From the NCBI GenBank assembly GCA_937959265.1, contig CALGMA010000012.1, positions 1 to 64,000 of the forward strand: a stretch of DNA of 64,000 bases, read 5' to 3'. The notes below the pieces were generated by a model. The model did no database searches, was not told where the DNA came from, and saw nothing but the letters and a program-made list of their open reading frames with translations. This document shows positions 1 to 10,057 of this stretch, piece by piece (within the stretch, counting starts at the first letter, position 1; every line of letters begins with the position of its first letter). The position numbers were made by a program, and so were the translations under genes. The DNA is from an uncultured Anaerolineae bacterium. Lineage in GTDB: Bacteria; Chloroflexota; Anaerolineae; J036; Brachytrichaceae.

Positions 1-143
1 CGCCCACGCCCACGCCGGTGCCGCCGACGCCCACGCCCACGCCGGTGCCGCCGACGCCCACGCCGGTGCCGCCGACGCCCACGCCGGTGCCGCCGACGCC
101 CACGCCGGTGCCGCCGACGCCCACGCCCACGCCGGTGCCGCCA
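1..143 (+). repeat. 21/27-bp tandem repeat encoding PPTPTPV / PPTPTPTPV
   Basis: The DNA repeats a 21-bp unit (CCGCCGACGCCCACGCCGGTG) with an occasional 6-bp CCCACG expansion that adds one Pro-Thr pair. All units are multiples of 3, so copy-number change would keep the frame open. Six units are visible and the array continues beyond the window start. Confidence 0.85.
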
Positions 144-284
144 TCGTCAGGGTCTGAGACGCCCACGCCGTCGCCGCCGCCAGCTAACGATCCTACACCC
201 TCGGCAGATGGGACGCCCGGTGCAGAAGACGGCTCGTCGGTGCAGGCACCGAGTGTAACTCCGGACACATCAGCGTCACCGTGA
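1..284 (+). CDS. C-terminal part of a Pro/Thr-repeat protein (5' end outside window)
   Basis: The reading frame is open from the window edge to a TGA at 282-284, so the true start lies upstream. The visible part is low-complexity: PTPTPVPP-type units to about base 143, then a Ser/Pro/Thr-rich tail ending in SASP. No domain can be recognised. Such Pro/Thr stretches usually act as extended linkers or surface stalks in exported proteins; that role is inference. The gene converges on the serpin gene, whose stop begins 50 bases further on. Confidence 0.6.
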   Translation, partial: PTPTPVPPTPTPTPVPPTPTPVPPTPTPVPPTPTPVPPTPTPTPVPPSSGSETPTPSPPPANDPTPSADGTPGAEDGSSVQAPSVTPDTSASP

Positions 285-334
285 ATGAAGCTACGGCAGC
301 GCTGAATTATCCGGGCCCGGAGCCGGTGCGCCGC

Positions 335-1651
335 TCAAGGTTCGACGATCGCACCGACGAATACCGGGCTGCCCGTGTCGCTGTCCTCGATCACGAAGAA
401 GAAAGGCCGGTCCACGTGCATGGTAAATGTGTCCTCGATTGGCCTAGCTGAAGTGACGCCCATCTGAACAGACGTCGCTGCCGCGGCCTCTGTGCCGGCT
501 TCGTTCACATCCACATAGGCTAGGTGCTGCACGCTGCTGATAAAGACGGCTGGAGGAATCGGTCGCATACCAGAGAAGTCCGCCTTTTGCGGGTCAAAGG
601 CGACCGCCATACCCATCTCTTGCAATACGTCGTTCAAAGTGACGTCATATTTCGCCTTGAAGCGGGGAAGGAGCAGTTGCCCTTGCTTTGGAGCGAATTG
701 TGCACTCCAGGCCTCCCAGTTCTCGCTTGTGAGAATGGATTCGAACTCGGCCAGCGTGTGGCCTTCGTCTGGAAGGAACACGACCATCTGAAGCATATCG
801 CCTGCGTATGGCAGGCGCACTGCCTGGAAGTCGCTGCCTTTCAGGTACTCGAACATGCCGGATCGAAACATGGTCGGCGTCTGCTTTTGCGATCCATCAA
901 GCAGGTTGAAGGGCAGGTCCTGGGTCAGTTCTTTGTTGAAAGGCGTCTGCCACGCGCCGTTAAAGTAGATGGCGCTGATGAGGAACAGCACTGTATCTTG
1001 TGGGATGTCGCTCACAATGCCGTTGATCTTGTCGTTGGTCTTGTCGCTTACCCAACCGTTGATAACATCTGGCGCGTCGGGCTGCATGAAATCGAGCTCG
1101 CTGATCTCTGCGTCGTAGAAGCGACGTGTGCGTTGCAAGAAGTCTGCGTTGAAAGGAACACCGGCCCGTACCCAGAGCGAGTTGGCGATGGTGAGAACCA
1201 GGCTTGGGTCGTCGCGCCTGAGCAACGCCTGCAGCGTGGCGTAATCGGCGTTCATCACGTCCAGCGTCGCGCCTTCGTTTCCCATCGCGGCGAGCATCGT
1301 TTGCAGCGTTTCACCGCGTGCACCGTTTGCCGTCATTGCCAGGGCAATCGCGATGTTGGCTGGCGAGATGAAGACGTTCTTGTCGGCGTCCTGCCGGGCG
1401 ACCCGCCGAAACAAGTCCAGCGCAAACGTAGTTGTTGCCCGCGTGAATTCCGGTCGGATGGCGTTCATAGTTTGTTGCGTATTGCCGCCGGCGGCCTGGC
1501 GTTCGGCCGTCGCAGGTGGCGTGGGTTCGCTCATGGTCATCGTCGGTGCTATCGGCGCCTCACGCGCCGGTGCGATAGGAGGGGCCGTGGCACAGCCAGC
1601 GATGACACACAGCGTTCCAGCCATGAACCAGCGTCCTATTTGGATTCTCAT
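335..1651 (-). CDS. Serpin family protease inhibitor, lipoprotein
   Basis: The product (438 aa) starts with a lipoprotein signal (hydrophobic stretch, then VIAGC at about residues 16-20) and is predicted to be membrane-anchored and exported. The serpin fold fills residues about 65-438. The hinge of the reactive-centre loop, GTEAAAATS (386-394), has the small residues needed for loop insertion in inhibitory serpins. Counting from Gly386 as P15 puts the scissile P1-P1' near Thr400-Ser401. The PFFF motif of the C-terminal strand follows. It probably inhibits serine or cysteine proteases outside the cell; the target is unknown. A TATAGT hexamer lies 7 nt before the ATG. Confidence 0.93.
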   Translation of the reverse strand: MRIQIGRWFMAGTLCVIAGCATAPPIAPAREAPIAPTMTMSEPTPPATAERQAAGGNTQQTMNAIRPEFTRATTTFALDLFRRVARQDADKNVFISPANIAIALAMTANGARGETLQTMLAAMGNEGATLDVMNADYATLQALLRRDDPSLVLTIANSLWVRAGVPFNADFLQRTRRFYDAEISELDFMQPDAPDVINGWVSDKTNDKINGIVSDIPQDTVLFLISAIYFNGAWQTPFNKELTQDLPFNLLDGSQKQTPTMFRSGMFEYLKGSDFQAVRLPYAGDMLQMVVFLPDEGHTLAEFESILTSENWEAWSAQFAPKQGQLLLPRFKAKYDVTLNDVLQEMGMAVAFDPQKADFSGMRPIPPAVFISSVQHLAYVDVNEAGTEAAAATSVQMGVTSARPIEDTFTMHVDRPFFFVIEDSDTGSPVFVGAIVEP

Positions 1652-1658
1652 AGCCGGA

Positions 1659-1664
1659 ACTATA
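1659..1664 (-). promoter_or_regulatory. -10-like hexamer TATAGT for the serpin gene
   Basis: TATAGT on the minus strand ends 7 nt before the serpin ATG. With a normal -10 to start-site distance, transcription would begin at or next to the start codon. No clear -35 box and no Shine-Dalgarno sequence are visible. Confidence 0.4.
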
Positions 1665-1677
1665 GCAGTCGAAGCGT

Positions 1678-2634
1678 TCAGCGCAGCACGAACTCGCGCA
1701 CGTGTGTGTGAAATCCTTCTTGCGGCGGGTCGCGGCGATCCAGAATCGCCACATGCACAGATCGCAATGGTCGCGTGCCGCCGGGTACTTCGAATTCGAG
1801 CACCGGGTCTACCAGCTCTTCGACGTATGTCCCACCGAAATTGAGCGTTTCGCCGTCTGCAGTCGCTGCAGCGATGGCGATTTCGAAGTCGCTCATCCGC
1901 GCGAGGTGCAGGAGGACGCTACTAGCCAGTTTCGGTTGAGGATAGTGCACCTCAAAGATGAAAGGATTAGCACGCTCGCCACGCATCAGCGTGTCTGGCT
2001 TTCCATCGAAGATGTCGGCGGCTTGGCCGATGTCGAGCGCCGAGTGCAGCACGGTCCACTCCTCACCCGCGACGATGACGCGGCTCTCGATCAAACCTGA
2101 AGTAGCTTCGGGCTTGTGGATCGGCGAAACGGGCGACGACGATAGCGACTCGATCGGCGCGACGTCCTGTGCGTCGACAGAATTGGCATGTGGCGCGGGC
2201 AGGATGCGATTGGCCAGCACGCCGACTGCGATGCCGGCCAACAAGGCCCCGATCAGCCAAAGCCAGGTTGTTGTGTATTGTCGGACGTGGGTCTCCGGCG
2301 TCGGGGCGATCGGTTGACCGGCGGTTGGTTGCATCGCCCCAGTTGTTGCGACGGTCTCTTCGATGTTGGCGATTTGCGTTTGCTTTGTCTCCTCGCTGGT
2401 GGCGGGAGGAGCAGCCGGTGGATTCACGGCTGAATGACCTTCGGCGTTGAGGGAATCGCGCGTGATGGGTGTTGAATAAACGCGCGCCACAGTCCCCAAG
2501 CCGATGCCAAGGCTGGCGAGGATGAAGAGGGCGATCGCCGCCCACACATTCACGAACAAGAGCGGCGCTGCAGCGATGCCCAGCAGCAACGAGAACAAGA
2601 GGATCAGGCGCTGCAATCGCTCAGCGGTGGGCAT
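1678..2634 (-). CDS. Membrane protein with discoidin-like C-terminal domain
   Basis: This 318-aa protein has two adjacent hydrophobic segments at its N-terminus (about residues 8-50), a polar Ala/Pro/Thr linker, a third membrane helix at about 125-148 (WLWLIGALLAGIAVGVLANRI), and a beta-rich C-terminal part of about 135 residues. The C-terminal pattern (IGQAADIFDGKPDTLMRG, then alternating hydrophobic strands) resembles F5/8-type-C/discoidin carbohydrate-binding modules, so it may bind a surface ligand; this is a weak fold guess. It lies just upstream of the serpin gene on the same strand with a 26-nt gap, so co-transcription is possible. The specific function is unknown. Confidence 0.75.
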   Translation of the reverse strand: MPTAERLQRLILLFSLLLGIAAAPLLFVNVWAAIALFILASLGIGLGTVARVYSTPITRDSLNAEGHSAVNPPAAPPATSEETKQTQIANIEETVATTGAMQPTAGQPIAPTPETHVRQYTTTWLWLIGALLAGIAVGVLANRILPAPHANSVDAQDVAPIESLSSSPVSPIHKPEATSGLIESRVIVAGEEWTVLHSALDIGQAADIFDGKPDTLMRGERANPFIFEVHYPQPKLASSVLLHLARMSDFEIAIAAATADGETLNFGGTYVEELVDPVLEFEVPGGTRPLRSVHVAILDRRDPPQEGFHTHVREFVLR

Positions 2635-2645
2635 GGACTAAGCCG

Positions 2646-2651
2646 ATTATA
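2646..2651 (-). promoter_or_regulatory. Consensus -10 box TATAAT 11 nt before the membrane-protein ATG
   Basis: A perfect TATAAT on the minus strand lies 11 nt upstream of the ATG at 2634, leaving room for only about a 4-nt leader. There is no recognisable ribosome binding site. No good -35 hexamer is seen at 16-18 bp. Confidence 0.45.
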
Positions 2652-2663
2652 GGGCGAAGGACA

Positions 2664-2703
2664 AGAAGCGCCCTCAGCCTTTGCGTGGGCCAAGGGCGCT
2701 TCT
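2664..2703 (-). terminator. Hairpin after gap
   Basis: An 11-bp perfect stem (AGAAGCGCCCT at 2664-2674 with AGGGCGCTTCT at 2693-2703) closes an 18-nt loop, starting 22 nt after the gap stop codon. There is no proper T-run, so it may be a weak terminator or a 3'-end stabilising hairpin. Confidence 0.55.
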
Positions 2704-2724
2704 GCCAAATCGAACAGATCGGGG

Positions 2725-3792
<1,068 letters not shown>

Positions 3793-3841
3793 TCACAACC
3801 GCTGTTCAGCGTCTGGCCGGCGATCGCTTCTCGTGGCGATC

Positions 3842-5152
3842 TCAGTCTTGGATGAACTTCAACACCGCAGCAGCAAGCTTGTCTGAATCGTGACGCCAGG
3901 GTTCGGTTTCGTCAGCCAGGTTGGCGCGCACGACGGCGACTGTGCTGCCCTCAACATGTGCATCAGCCAGGACGATATCCATGCCGCTTGGCGCCTTGAA
4001 GGTGGGATTGACCTGGTCATTTGCCAGCACTGCATCCAGGATGCCTGGCCCGATGTGTCGCTCGATGGCACGGACGTGGTCGCTCATGCTGAAGCGGTCT
4101 GTTTCGCCACGCTCCGTTGCTAAGTTGCATACGTAGATGCACTGTGCCGGCGTTTCTCGCAACGCCTGGACGATCTCCGGCACCAGCAGGTTGGGCATGA
4201 TGCTGGTAAACAGGCTACCCGGTCCTAAGACGACGAGGTCGGCTTCCAAGATGGCCCGAATCGCTTCCGGATACGCCGGTGGATCGGCCGGCTCCAGCCA
4301 GACGCGCTCGATCGGCAAGCCCTTCTTCCCGATGGATGATTCGCCACGCACCGGCGCAAGCGAGGGCATCGGGCCTATCGCAGCGGGAGCCAGGTCCAGC
4401 GCTTTGTACTCGGCGCACAGCGTGACATCGGTCAGTGTGCTGGGCACGATCCGGCCCTGGCTGGCTACAACTCGGCTCGATTCCAGGATGGCACGCTCGA
4501 AGCTGCCGGTTAACTCGGCCATGGCAGTGATGAACAGGTTGCCGAACGAATGGCCGCTCAGCCCATTGCCGTTGCCAAAGCGGTACTGCATCAACTGCGA
4601 AACGAGCGATTCATCGTCGGCCAGCGCCGAGATGCACATGCGGAAGTCGCCCGGCGGCAGCACGCCGAACTCTCGGCGCAATCGGCCGGAGCTGCCGCCG
4701 TCATCGGCCACCGTGACGATGGCGGTGATGTTGGAGGTGTGCTGTTTCAAACCGCGCAGCAGCGCTGCCAGGCCATGTCCACCGCCGATGGCGACGATGT
4801 GGGGCCCCTGTGAGGTGACATACTGGCGCACCAGTTTTTTGACAATGGGCTGCGTGTCGTTGCCGCGCGCCGACTGGATCAGCGTGCGATTCAGGCGATA
4901 CAAGCCAAACAAGAAGGCGCCGAGGCCCAGCGCGCCGAGCAAGAGCCCGCGCGACCAGCGCGGGATGAACTGCAGGGTGAGATAGTAGAAGATCGCCGGC
5001 AGCGACGCTTCGCGGTAGATCTCGACCAGGATGAAGCCGATGCCGAGGCCAATCAGCGTCACGCCCACGAGCATCAGGATGAACCAGCGCTTGACATGCA
5101 GTCCGGGGATGAACCAGAGTAAGTGAGAGCGATTCAACAGTGCGTCTTTCAT
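3842..5152 (-). CDS. yvcK: YvcK/CofD-like gluconeogenesis factor with N-terminal membrane anchor
   Basis: The 436-aa protein has two N-terminal hydrophobic segments (about residues 18-48 and 65-88) and then the YvcK/CofD-like domain. The nucleotide-sugar-binding start is clear (VAIGGGHGLAALLRGL at about 120-135, then TVADDGGSSGRLRREFG and PPGDFR). YvcK proteins bind UDP-sugars and are needed for growth on gluconeogenic carbon and for cell shape in Firmicutes; the exact role here is inferred. The gene lies 22 nt downstream of ppc on the same strand. TACAAT lies 15 nt before the ATG, so it may also be transcribed on its own. Confidence 0.92.
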   Translation of the reverse strand: MKDALLNRSHLLWFIPGLHVKRWFILMLVGVTLIGLGIGFILVEIYREASLPAIFYYLTLQFIPRWSRGLLLGALGLGAFLFGLYRLNRTLIQSARGNDTQPIVKKLVRQYVTSQGPHIVAIGGGHGLAALLRGLKQHTSNITAIVTVADDGGSSGRLRREFGVLPPGDFRMCISALADDESLVSQLMQYRFGNGNGLSGHSFGNLFITAMAELTGSFERAILESSRVVASQGRIVPSTLTDVTLCAEYKALDLAPAAIGPMPSLAPVRGESSIGKKGLPIERVWLEPADPPAYPEAIRAILEADLVVLGPGSLFTSIMPNLLVPEIVQALRETPAQCIYVCNLATERGETDRFSMSDHVRAIERHIGPGILDAVLANDQVNPTFKAPSGMDIVLADAHVEGSTVAVVRANLADETEPWRHDSDKLAAAVLKFIQD

Positions 5153-5174
5153 GGAGCGATGCGCGCAATTGTAC

Positions 5175-8060
5175 TCAGCCGGTGTTTCGCAATCCGGCGC
5201 TCACCCCGTTGATGGTCAGTTCGATGACCCGACGCAGCATGACAACCTCCGGTGTCTCCGTTGTTTCGCCGGCATGCATCAGCCGGCGCAATCGGCGGAT
5301 CATCTCTACCTGGATGTAGTTGAGCGGGTCCACGTAAGGGTTGCGCAGGCGGATGGACTTTTGCAGTACTGGTTCGTTATCCAGCAGCGCGGCCTGGCCG
5401 GTGATCACGAAGATCGCTTGACAGGTGCGGTCGAACTCCTGCCTGATGATGCTGAAAACGCGCTCACGGATGCGTTCGTCTTCCACTAACGTGGCGTAGA
5501 GCGATGCGATGCCCATATCGGCCTTGGTCAGGCTTTGCTGAGCGTTATCCAGCGTGGTCTGGAAGAAAGGCCACTCGCGATACATCCGTTGCAGCAACGT
5601 GCGCGTTTCGCCGCCGCGCTGCAGCATTGCCTCCAATGCCGTGCCCAACCCGTACCATCCAGGCAGCACGAATCGGCTCTGCATCCATGAGAACACCCAG
5701 GGAATTGCGCGCAGGTCTTGCACCGAGCGCGTCTGCCTGCGGAACGCCGGCCGCGATCCCACCTTCAACATGCTGATCTCGGCGATGGGCGTGGCTTGTT
5801 CCCAGAACTTCAGAAACTCCGGATCTTCGTGTACCAACGCGCGATACGCCTCGAACCCGCGATCGGCGATCTCCTCCATCGTCGTCTTCCACTCTGCCGG
5901 AATGGCGAGCGGGTGATCGGCACGTTGCATACCCAGTAGCACGCCATAGGTCACCTGTTCCAGATGCCGGCGCGCTAGGTCGGGGTCCTGGTAGCGCGTG
6001 GAGAGCACCTCGCCCTGTTCGGTGATGCGAATCCGCCCGTCCAATAGGCCGATGGGCTGTGCAAGAATGGCTTTTGCCGCAGGACCGCCGCCGCGCGCAA
6101 TTGTCCCGCCACGCCCGTGAAAGAGCGTGAAGCGAATGCCGTGCTCCCGACAAACCGCGGCAATCGCCTCCTGGGCCTTGTAAAGTTCCCAGTTGGCCGT
6201 GATGTAGCCGCAATCTTTATTGCTGTCCGAATAGCCGAGCATGATGAATTGCTCGTCGGCCTGTGCGTGCAGGATGTCCCGATAGATCGGATGGGTGAAC
6301 ATGGCGCGCAGGATGTCCGGCGCATGTTGTAGGTCGTCCCGCGTCTCGAAGAGCGGCGCGATGGGCAGCCGCACACGACACCACGCCATGAGCAGCGCCA
6401 CCTCCAACACGTCGGATAGCCCATCGGTCATGCTGATGATGTAGATGCCCAGCGCTTCGCGCCCATAGCGTTCCATAGCTTCGCGCGCGAGTTCGAGCGG
6501 CTCTGTCACACACAGCGCGCGCTCATCGAGTGGGCCGATGCGATCCAACAGGCTGCTGTTCGGCTGCGACAATTGCGCAGTCAGGAGCACCACTTTTTGC
6601 GCCTCGTCGAGTTGTGCGTAGTGGTCGCAGACGCCGCTCTTGGCCAGGATTTCAGCGACTGCCTCTTCGTGCCAGGCGGAGTGTTGGCGCAAATCGAGAT
6701 GTGCCCAGTGCAAGCCGAACACGTCGAGTTGGTGCTGCAGGTCGCTCAGTTCGCCGCCGGCCAGCAGTGCCGCCCGTCCACGCCGCAGGCTGTTGCCCAC
6801 TGCATCGAGGATCTCTTTCACCTGGCGCAGTGTGATCGCCGGCGGCCGCATCAGTGGCAAAGATAGGCTCGGCGACAGCGCCAGCGTAGGACGTGCCGTG
6901 TTGAACGGATAGAGCGGGTGTGATTTGGTTTGCTGAAAAGCTTCCTGGAGCTGCGCAGTCAGGCTGGCCAGCACCATCCGGTAAGGTTCGTTGGGATAGC
7001 GCTGAGCGATCATGCGCACACGTGACGTGGCTGAAGCGCTATTCGTGCGTACGATCAGCGCCTGCATCTCCGACGTGATGGTGTCTCGGCTAATCGAGAT
7101 ACTCAATAAACGCGACAGTTCGTGCACGGCGTTGTGGACTTTGTCAATTGCATGCTCGCGGTGCAACTGCAACGTGTCGGCCGTGACCTGGTGGGTGACG
7201 TTGGGGTTGCCGTCACGGTCGCCGCCGATCCAGGAACCGAAAGTCAGCCAACGCGCCGGTGCACGCACACCCGGATAGTGCACATCCAGCGCGGCCTGTA
7301 GGTCGGCGTATAGCTGCGGGATCACCTGCCACAGCGTCGAGGTGAAGTACCACAGGCCAGTTTTCACCTCATCGGTCACCGCCGGCTGCATGGTGCGCGC
7401 GCGATCGGTCAACCATAGCGCCGCGATCTCGCGCTTGATGGCAGCGGCGAGAGCGTGGTTCTCCCCTCTCCACTTTCCACCCTCCAATCCCCCATGGGCC
7501 GAGGCCGAAGAGTCGGAAGCCGGGGGCTGGGCATTCGCCTTGAGCAGGTCCGACAACCGGCGCAGCTTGGTCAGCACCGTACGGCGCTTGGCTTCAGTGG
7601 GGTGAGCGGTGAAGACCAACTCGATGGACATCTGATTGAGCATCGCCTGGAGCGTTTCCGCCGTGACGCCCTGGCGCTTCAGTTCGATCAACGCAGCTTC
7701 GATGGATTCGCGCACCGGTTCGGCCCGCCGGCCGGCAGCGCGTTCGGCGCGATACCGGCGCAGCTTCATCGTACGATGATGTTCTTCGCACAGGTTCACC
7801 AGCTCGAAGTAGGTGGTGAACGCCATGGCCATCTCATAGGCTTCGTCGGCGCTCAGTTCGCCGATGGCAACCCGAAGATGCTCTGCAGCCTGTGGATTGC
7901 CGGCTCGGCTCTCCTTGGCTAGCTTGCGCAGATGCTCTTCGAGCGCCAACACATCTGGGCCGTTGAGCTCGGCGATCACCTCGCCGAGCAGATATCCCAT
8001 ATCGTTGATGCTCTCTGCGAGTGGATCGGTCGCGCTGACCGTGTTTGCTGGGTGCTGCAT
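5175..8060 (-). CDS. ppc: Phosphoenolpyruvate carboxylase
   Basis: It carboxylates PEP with bicarbonate to oxaloacetate, replenishing the TCA cycle or fixing CO2. The length of 961 aa is typical. The catalytic histidine motif FTAHPTEAKRR (His153), GGDRDGNPNVT, GYSDSNKDCGY, the FHGRGGTIARGGGP loop and the invariant C-terminal NTG are all present. A low-complexity Ser/Ala/Gly linker (about residues 178-205), encoded by heptameric DNA, sits in a loop that varies in the family. It heads the ppc-yvcK pair. TATAAC lies 6 nt before the ATG and no ribosome binding site is seen. Confidence 0.98.
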   Translation of the reverse strand: MQHPANTVSATDPLAESINDMGYLLGEVIAELNGPDVLALEEHLRKLAKESRAGNPQAAEHLRVAIGELSADEAYEMAMAFTTYFELVNLCEEHHRTMKLRRYRAERAAGRRAEPVRESIEAALIELKRQGVTAETLQAMLNQMSIELVFTAHPTEAKRRTVLTKLRRLSDLLKANAQPPASDSSASAHGGLEGGKWRGENHALAAAIKREIAALWLTDRARTMQPAVTDEVKTGLWYFTSTLWQVIPQLYADLQAALDVHYPGVRAPARWLTFGSWIGGDRDGNPNVTHQVTADTLQLHREHAIDKVHNAVHELSRLLSISISRDTITSEMQALIVRTNSASATSRVRMIAQRYPNEPYRMVLASLTAQLQEAFQQTKSHPLYPFNTARPTLALSPSLSLPLMRPPAITLRQVKEILDAVGNSLRRGRAALLAGGELSDLQHQLDVFGLHWAHLDLRQHSAWHEEAVAEILAKSGVCDHYAQLDEAQKVVLLTAQLSQPNSSLLDRIGPLDERALCVTEPLELAREAMERYGREALGIYIISMTDGLSDVLEVALLMAWCRVRLPIAPLFETRDDLQHAPDILRAMFTHPIYRDILHAQADEQFIMLGYSDSNKDCGYITANWELYKAQEAIAAVCREHGIRFTLFHGRGGTIARGGGPAAKAILAQPIGLLDGRIRITEQGEVLSTRYQDPDLARRHLEQVTYGVLLGMQRADHPLAIPAEWKTTMEEIADRGFEAYRALVHEDPEFLKFWEQATPIAEISMLKVGSRPAFRRQTRSVQDLRAIPWVFSWMQSRFVLPGWYGLGTALEAMLQRGGETRTLLQRMYREWPFFQTTLDNAQQSLTKADMGIASLYATLVEDERIRERVFSIIRQEFDRTCQAIFVITGQAALLDNEPVLQKSIRLRNPYVDPLNYIQVEMIRRLRRLMHAGETTETPEVVMLRRVIELTINGVSAGLRNTG
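7461..7495. repeat. Degenerate 7-bp-period DNA inside ppc
   Basis: Five consecutive heptads (CTCCCCT, CTCCACT, TTCCACC, CTCCAAT, CCCCCAT) on the plus strand encode part of a low-complexity linker of PEP carboxylase. The composition is unlike the surrounding codons. Confidence 0.4.
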
Positions 8061-8066
8061 ACCGAA

Positions 8067-8072
8067 GTTATA
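8067..8072 (-). promoter_or_regulatory. -10-like hexamer TATAAC for ppc
   Basis: TATAAC on the minus strand ends 6 nt before the ppc ATG. Used as a promoter, it would give a leaderless transcript. Confidence 0.4.
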
Positions 8073-8202
8073 GATTCAACTCATGTTCGAGAAACGCGGG
8101 CTGCGCTCGCTCACTTGCAAACAGAGCGCAGATAGACATGAATGATACGCGTTACGTTCCCTGCGTTGACGTCGGTCGTACAATGTCAATCACGACGCGC
8201 CT

Positions 8203-9063
8203 ATGAAGAAAATTCACAAGAACGTGTTCTATCACGCAACCGCCAGTGGCCTGAACGTGGGATGTGTCATCGGCGAAGACGCGGTCATCTGCATTGATCT
8301 GCCGCCCGATCCGGCCGAGGCGCGCTCCTGGCGCGCGCAAGTGGCCGAACTCAGCGACAAGCCCATCCGTGCTGTAGTCTTCACCTCGTCAGATCGGATG
8401 AGCGCTGAGTCGCTCGCTGCGGTCGGTGCGCCAACGGCAATTGTGCATAACGCCGCCTTTGCACCGGTTGCCGCGCCGGCTGAACCTGCCCTTGCTCAGC
8501 CTTTCGAGTCCCCTGCACCCCTGGTGAGAGATCTCAACGGCGCGCCGCGGCTCACCTTCAGCGATTCGTTGAGCATCGTGCTTGGCGTGAAGCATGTGAC
8601 CTTCGTGGATGTCACCTTTCAAGGTGGCTATTCGCCCGACGCATGCTTCGTCACGCTGCGAGACTCCGGCATTGTCTTCACCGGCGATCATGTGACCGTC
8701 GGCCAACCACCCAACCTGGCACAGGCTAACCTCGAACATTGGCAGGCTATCCTGGCTGCGCTGAAGAAGAACCGCACGATCACGACGCTCGTGCCGGGGC
8801 GTGGTCCGGCGAGTGAACCGGCCGAAGCAGTGGACGCTACGCTCGATTACATCAAGGCAGCCGCGGTGCGCGTCAGAGCGCTCGTGCGCGCCAATCGCAG
8901 CCGGTCCGAAGTGAGCGCGCTCGTGCCCGATTTGATGATGCTCTATGCGCCGAAGGTCGCCCGCAGCAAGGTGTCGCCGGCGTATGAAGTGCTGGTTCAC
9001 GAAATGCGCGCCGGCCTGGAGCACCTCTACGACGAACTTCAAACCAAAGGCGAAGAAGGATAA
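8203..9063 (+). CDS. Degenerate metallo-beta-lactamase-fold protein
   Basis: The 286-aa protein follows the MBL layout: an N-terminal strand block (IGEDAVICIDLPPDP), the segment where the HxHxDH metal motif should sit, then FTGDH and LVPGRGP near residues 160 and 195. At the metal-motif position the sequence is TSSDRMS (61-67), so all three His and the Asp are replaced. The later PGHG has become PGRG. Only the Asp of FTGD remains. A zinc hydrolase is therefore unlikely; it may be a binding or regulatory pseudoenzyme. TACAAT lies 18 nt upstream of the ATG. The gene ends 56 nt before rbsK. Confidence 0.8.
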   Translation: MKKIHKNVFYHATASGLNVGCVIGEDAVICIDLPPDPAEARSWRAQVAELSDKPIRAVVFTSSDRMSAESLAAVGAPTAIVHNAAFAPVAAPAEPALAQPFESPAPLVRDLNGAPRLTFSDSLSIVLGVKHVTFVDVTFQGGYSPDACFVTLRDSGIVFTGDHVTVGQPPNLAQANLEHWQAILAALKKNRTITTLVPGRGPASEPAEAVDATLDYIKAAAVRVRALVRANRSRSEVSALVPDLMMLYAPKVARSKVSPAYEVLVHEMRAGLEHLYDELQTKGEEG

Positions 9064-9119
9064 CGCATCGCGACTCGCAATCGCAAGTTGCTCGAGCCGT
9101 GCTCAATTCTCGATTCCCG

Positions 9120-10040
9120 ATGATTACCGTCGTTGGCAGTTTGAACATGGACCTCGTCATCCGCGTGCCGCGCTTCCCCACACCTGGCGAGGCGATTCAT
9201 GGGGAAGATCTGCAGACGGCGTGCGGGGGCAAAGGCGCCAATCAGGCCTATGCGGTGGCGCGTATGGGCCAGCCGGCTTGCATGATCGGTTGTGTCGGCG
9301 TGGACGCATTCGGCGAAGCTATGCTTACAAATCTACGCGCGGCAGGCGTGGACACACAAGGCGTGATCCGTCGCGCCGGTAGCGCCAGCGGCACAGCCAT
9401 GATCCTGGTGCATGACGCGACCGGGCAAAACGAAATCGTCGTAGCCAGTGGCGCAAACCGGACGTTGACCCCGGCCGACGTGTGTGCAGCCGCAGATCGC
9501 CTGGCGAAGTCGGACGCCGTGATCGCTCAGTTGGAGACCAGTTTGTCTGCTACTGAGGCAGCGATGACGATGGCGCGCCGGGCAGGCCGGCTGAGCATCC
9601 TCAATCCGGCGCCCTTCGCCCCGCTTGACGACGCGCTACTGCAGTTGTGCGACTATCTCATCCCCAACGAGAACGAAGCCAGCCGGTTGGCCGGTGTCGA
9701 AGTACGCGGCCCGGAAAGTGCAGCCGCAGCGGCCCAAGCGTTACGGATGCGCGGCGCGCGCAACGTGCTGGTGACGCTGGGTGAAAACGGGGTGTGGGTG
9801 GATGCCGAGGCCTGGCGTGGCCATGTGCCGGCCTTTCCTGTCGCAGCGGTAGATACGGTTGCGGCGGGCGACACGTTCATCGGCGCGTTCGTGACACGGC
9901 TGGTAGAGGGCGCGCCCGTACGCGAGGCCACGCAATTTGGCTGCGCAGCCGCAGCCATTGCCGTCACCCGGCCGGGTGCTCAGCCCAGCATCCCGAGCCG
10001 AGAGGAAGTCGAGTCTTTCTTGTATGCGCATGGCGCCTGA
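9120..10040 (+). CDS. rbsK: Ribokinase-like PfkB-family sugar kinase
   Basis: It phosphorylates ribose (or a related pentose) with ATP. The first PfkB signature is seen at the start (VVGSLNMDLVIRVPRFPTPGE, then GGKGANQAYAVARMG). The catalytic signature near residue 245 reads DTVAAGDTFIGAF, with Ala instead of the usual first Gly of GAGD, a common variant. The length of 306 aa fits. I chose ATG 9120 because ITVVGSLNMD is where the family begins; an in-frame GTG 21 nt earlier adds only MLNSRFP. A hairpin terminator follows the stop. Confidence 0.9.
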   Translation: MITVVGSLNMDLVIRVPRFPTPGEAIHGEDLQTACGGKGANQAYAVARMGQPACMIGCVGVDAFGEAMLTNLRAAGVDTQGVIRRAGSASGTAMILVHDATGQNEIVVASGANRTLTPADVCAAADRLAKSDAVIAQLETSLSATEAAMTMARRAGRLSILNPAPFAPLDDALLQLCDYLIPNENEASRLAGVEVRGPESAAAAAQALRMRGARNVLVTLGENGVWVDAEAWRGHVPAFPVAAVDTVAAGDTFIGAFVTRLVEGAPVREATQFGCAAAAIAVTRPGAQPSIPSREEVESFLYAHGA

Positions 10041-10057
10041 AAGCCGTCGCCGAACAA

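Noticed and set aside
1-284. Start of the Pro/Thr protein at GTG 18
   Set aside because: The same repeat reading frame is open to base 1, so GTG 18 is only a Val codon inside the repeat.
524-1711. 395-codon open frame on the plus strand opposite the serpin gene
   Set aside because: It is antisense to a clearly conserved serpin and gives a Arg/His/Val-rich product with no family features; GC-rich shadow frame.
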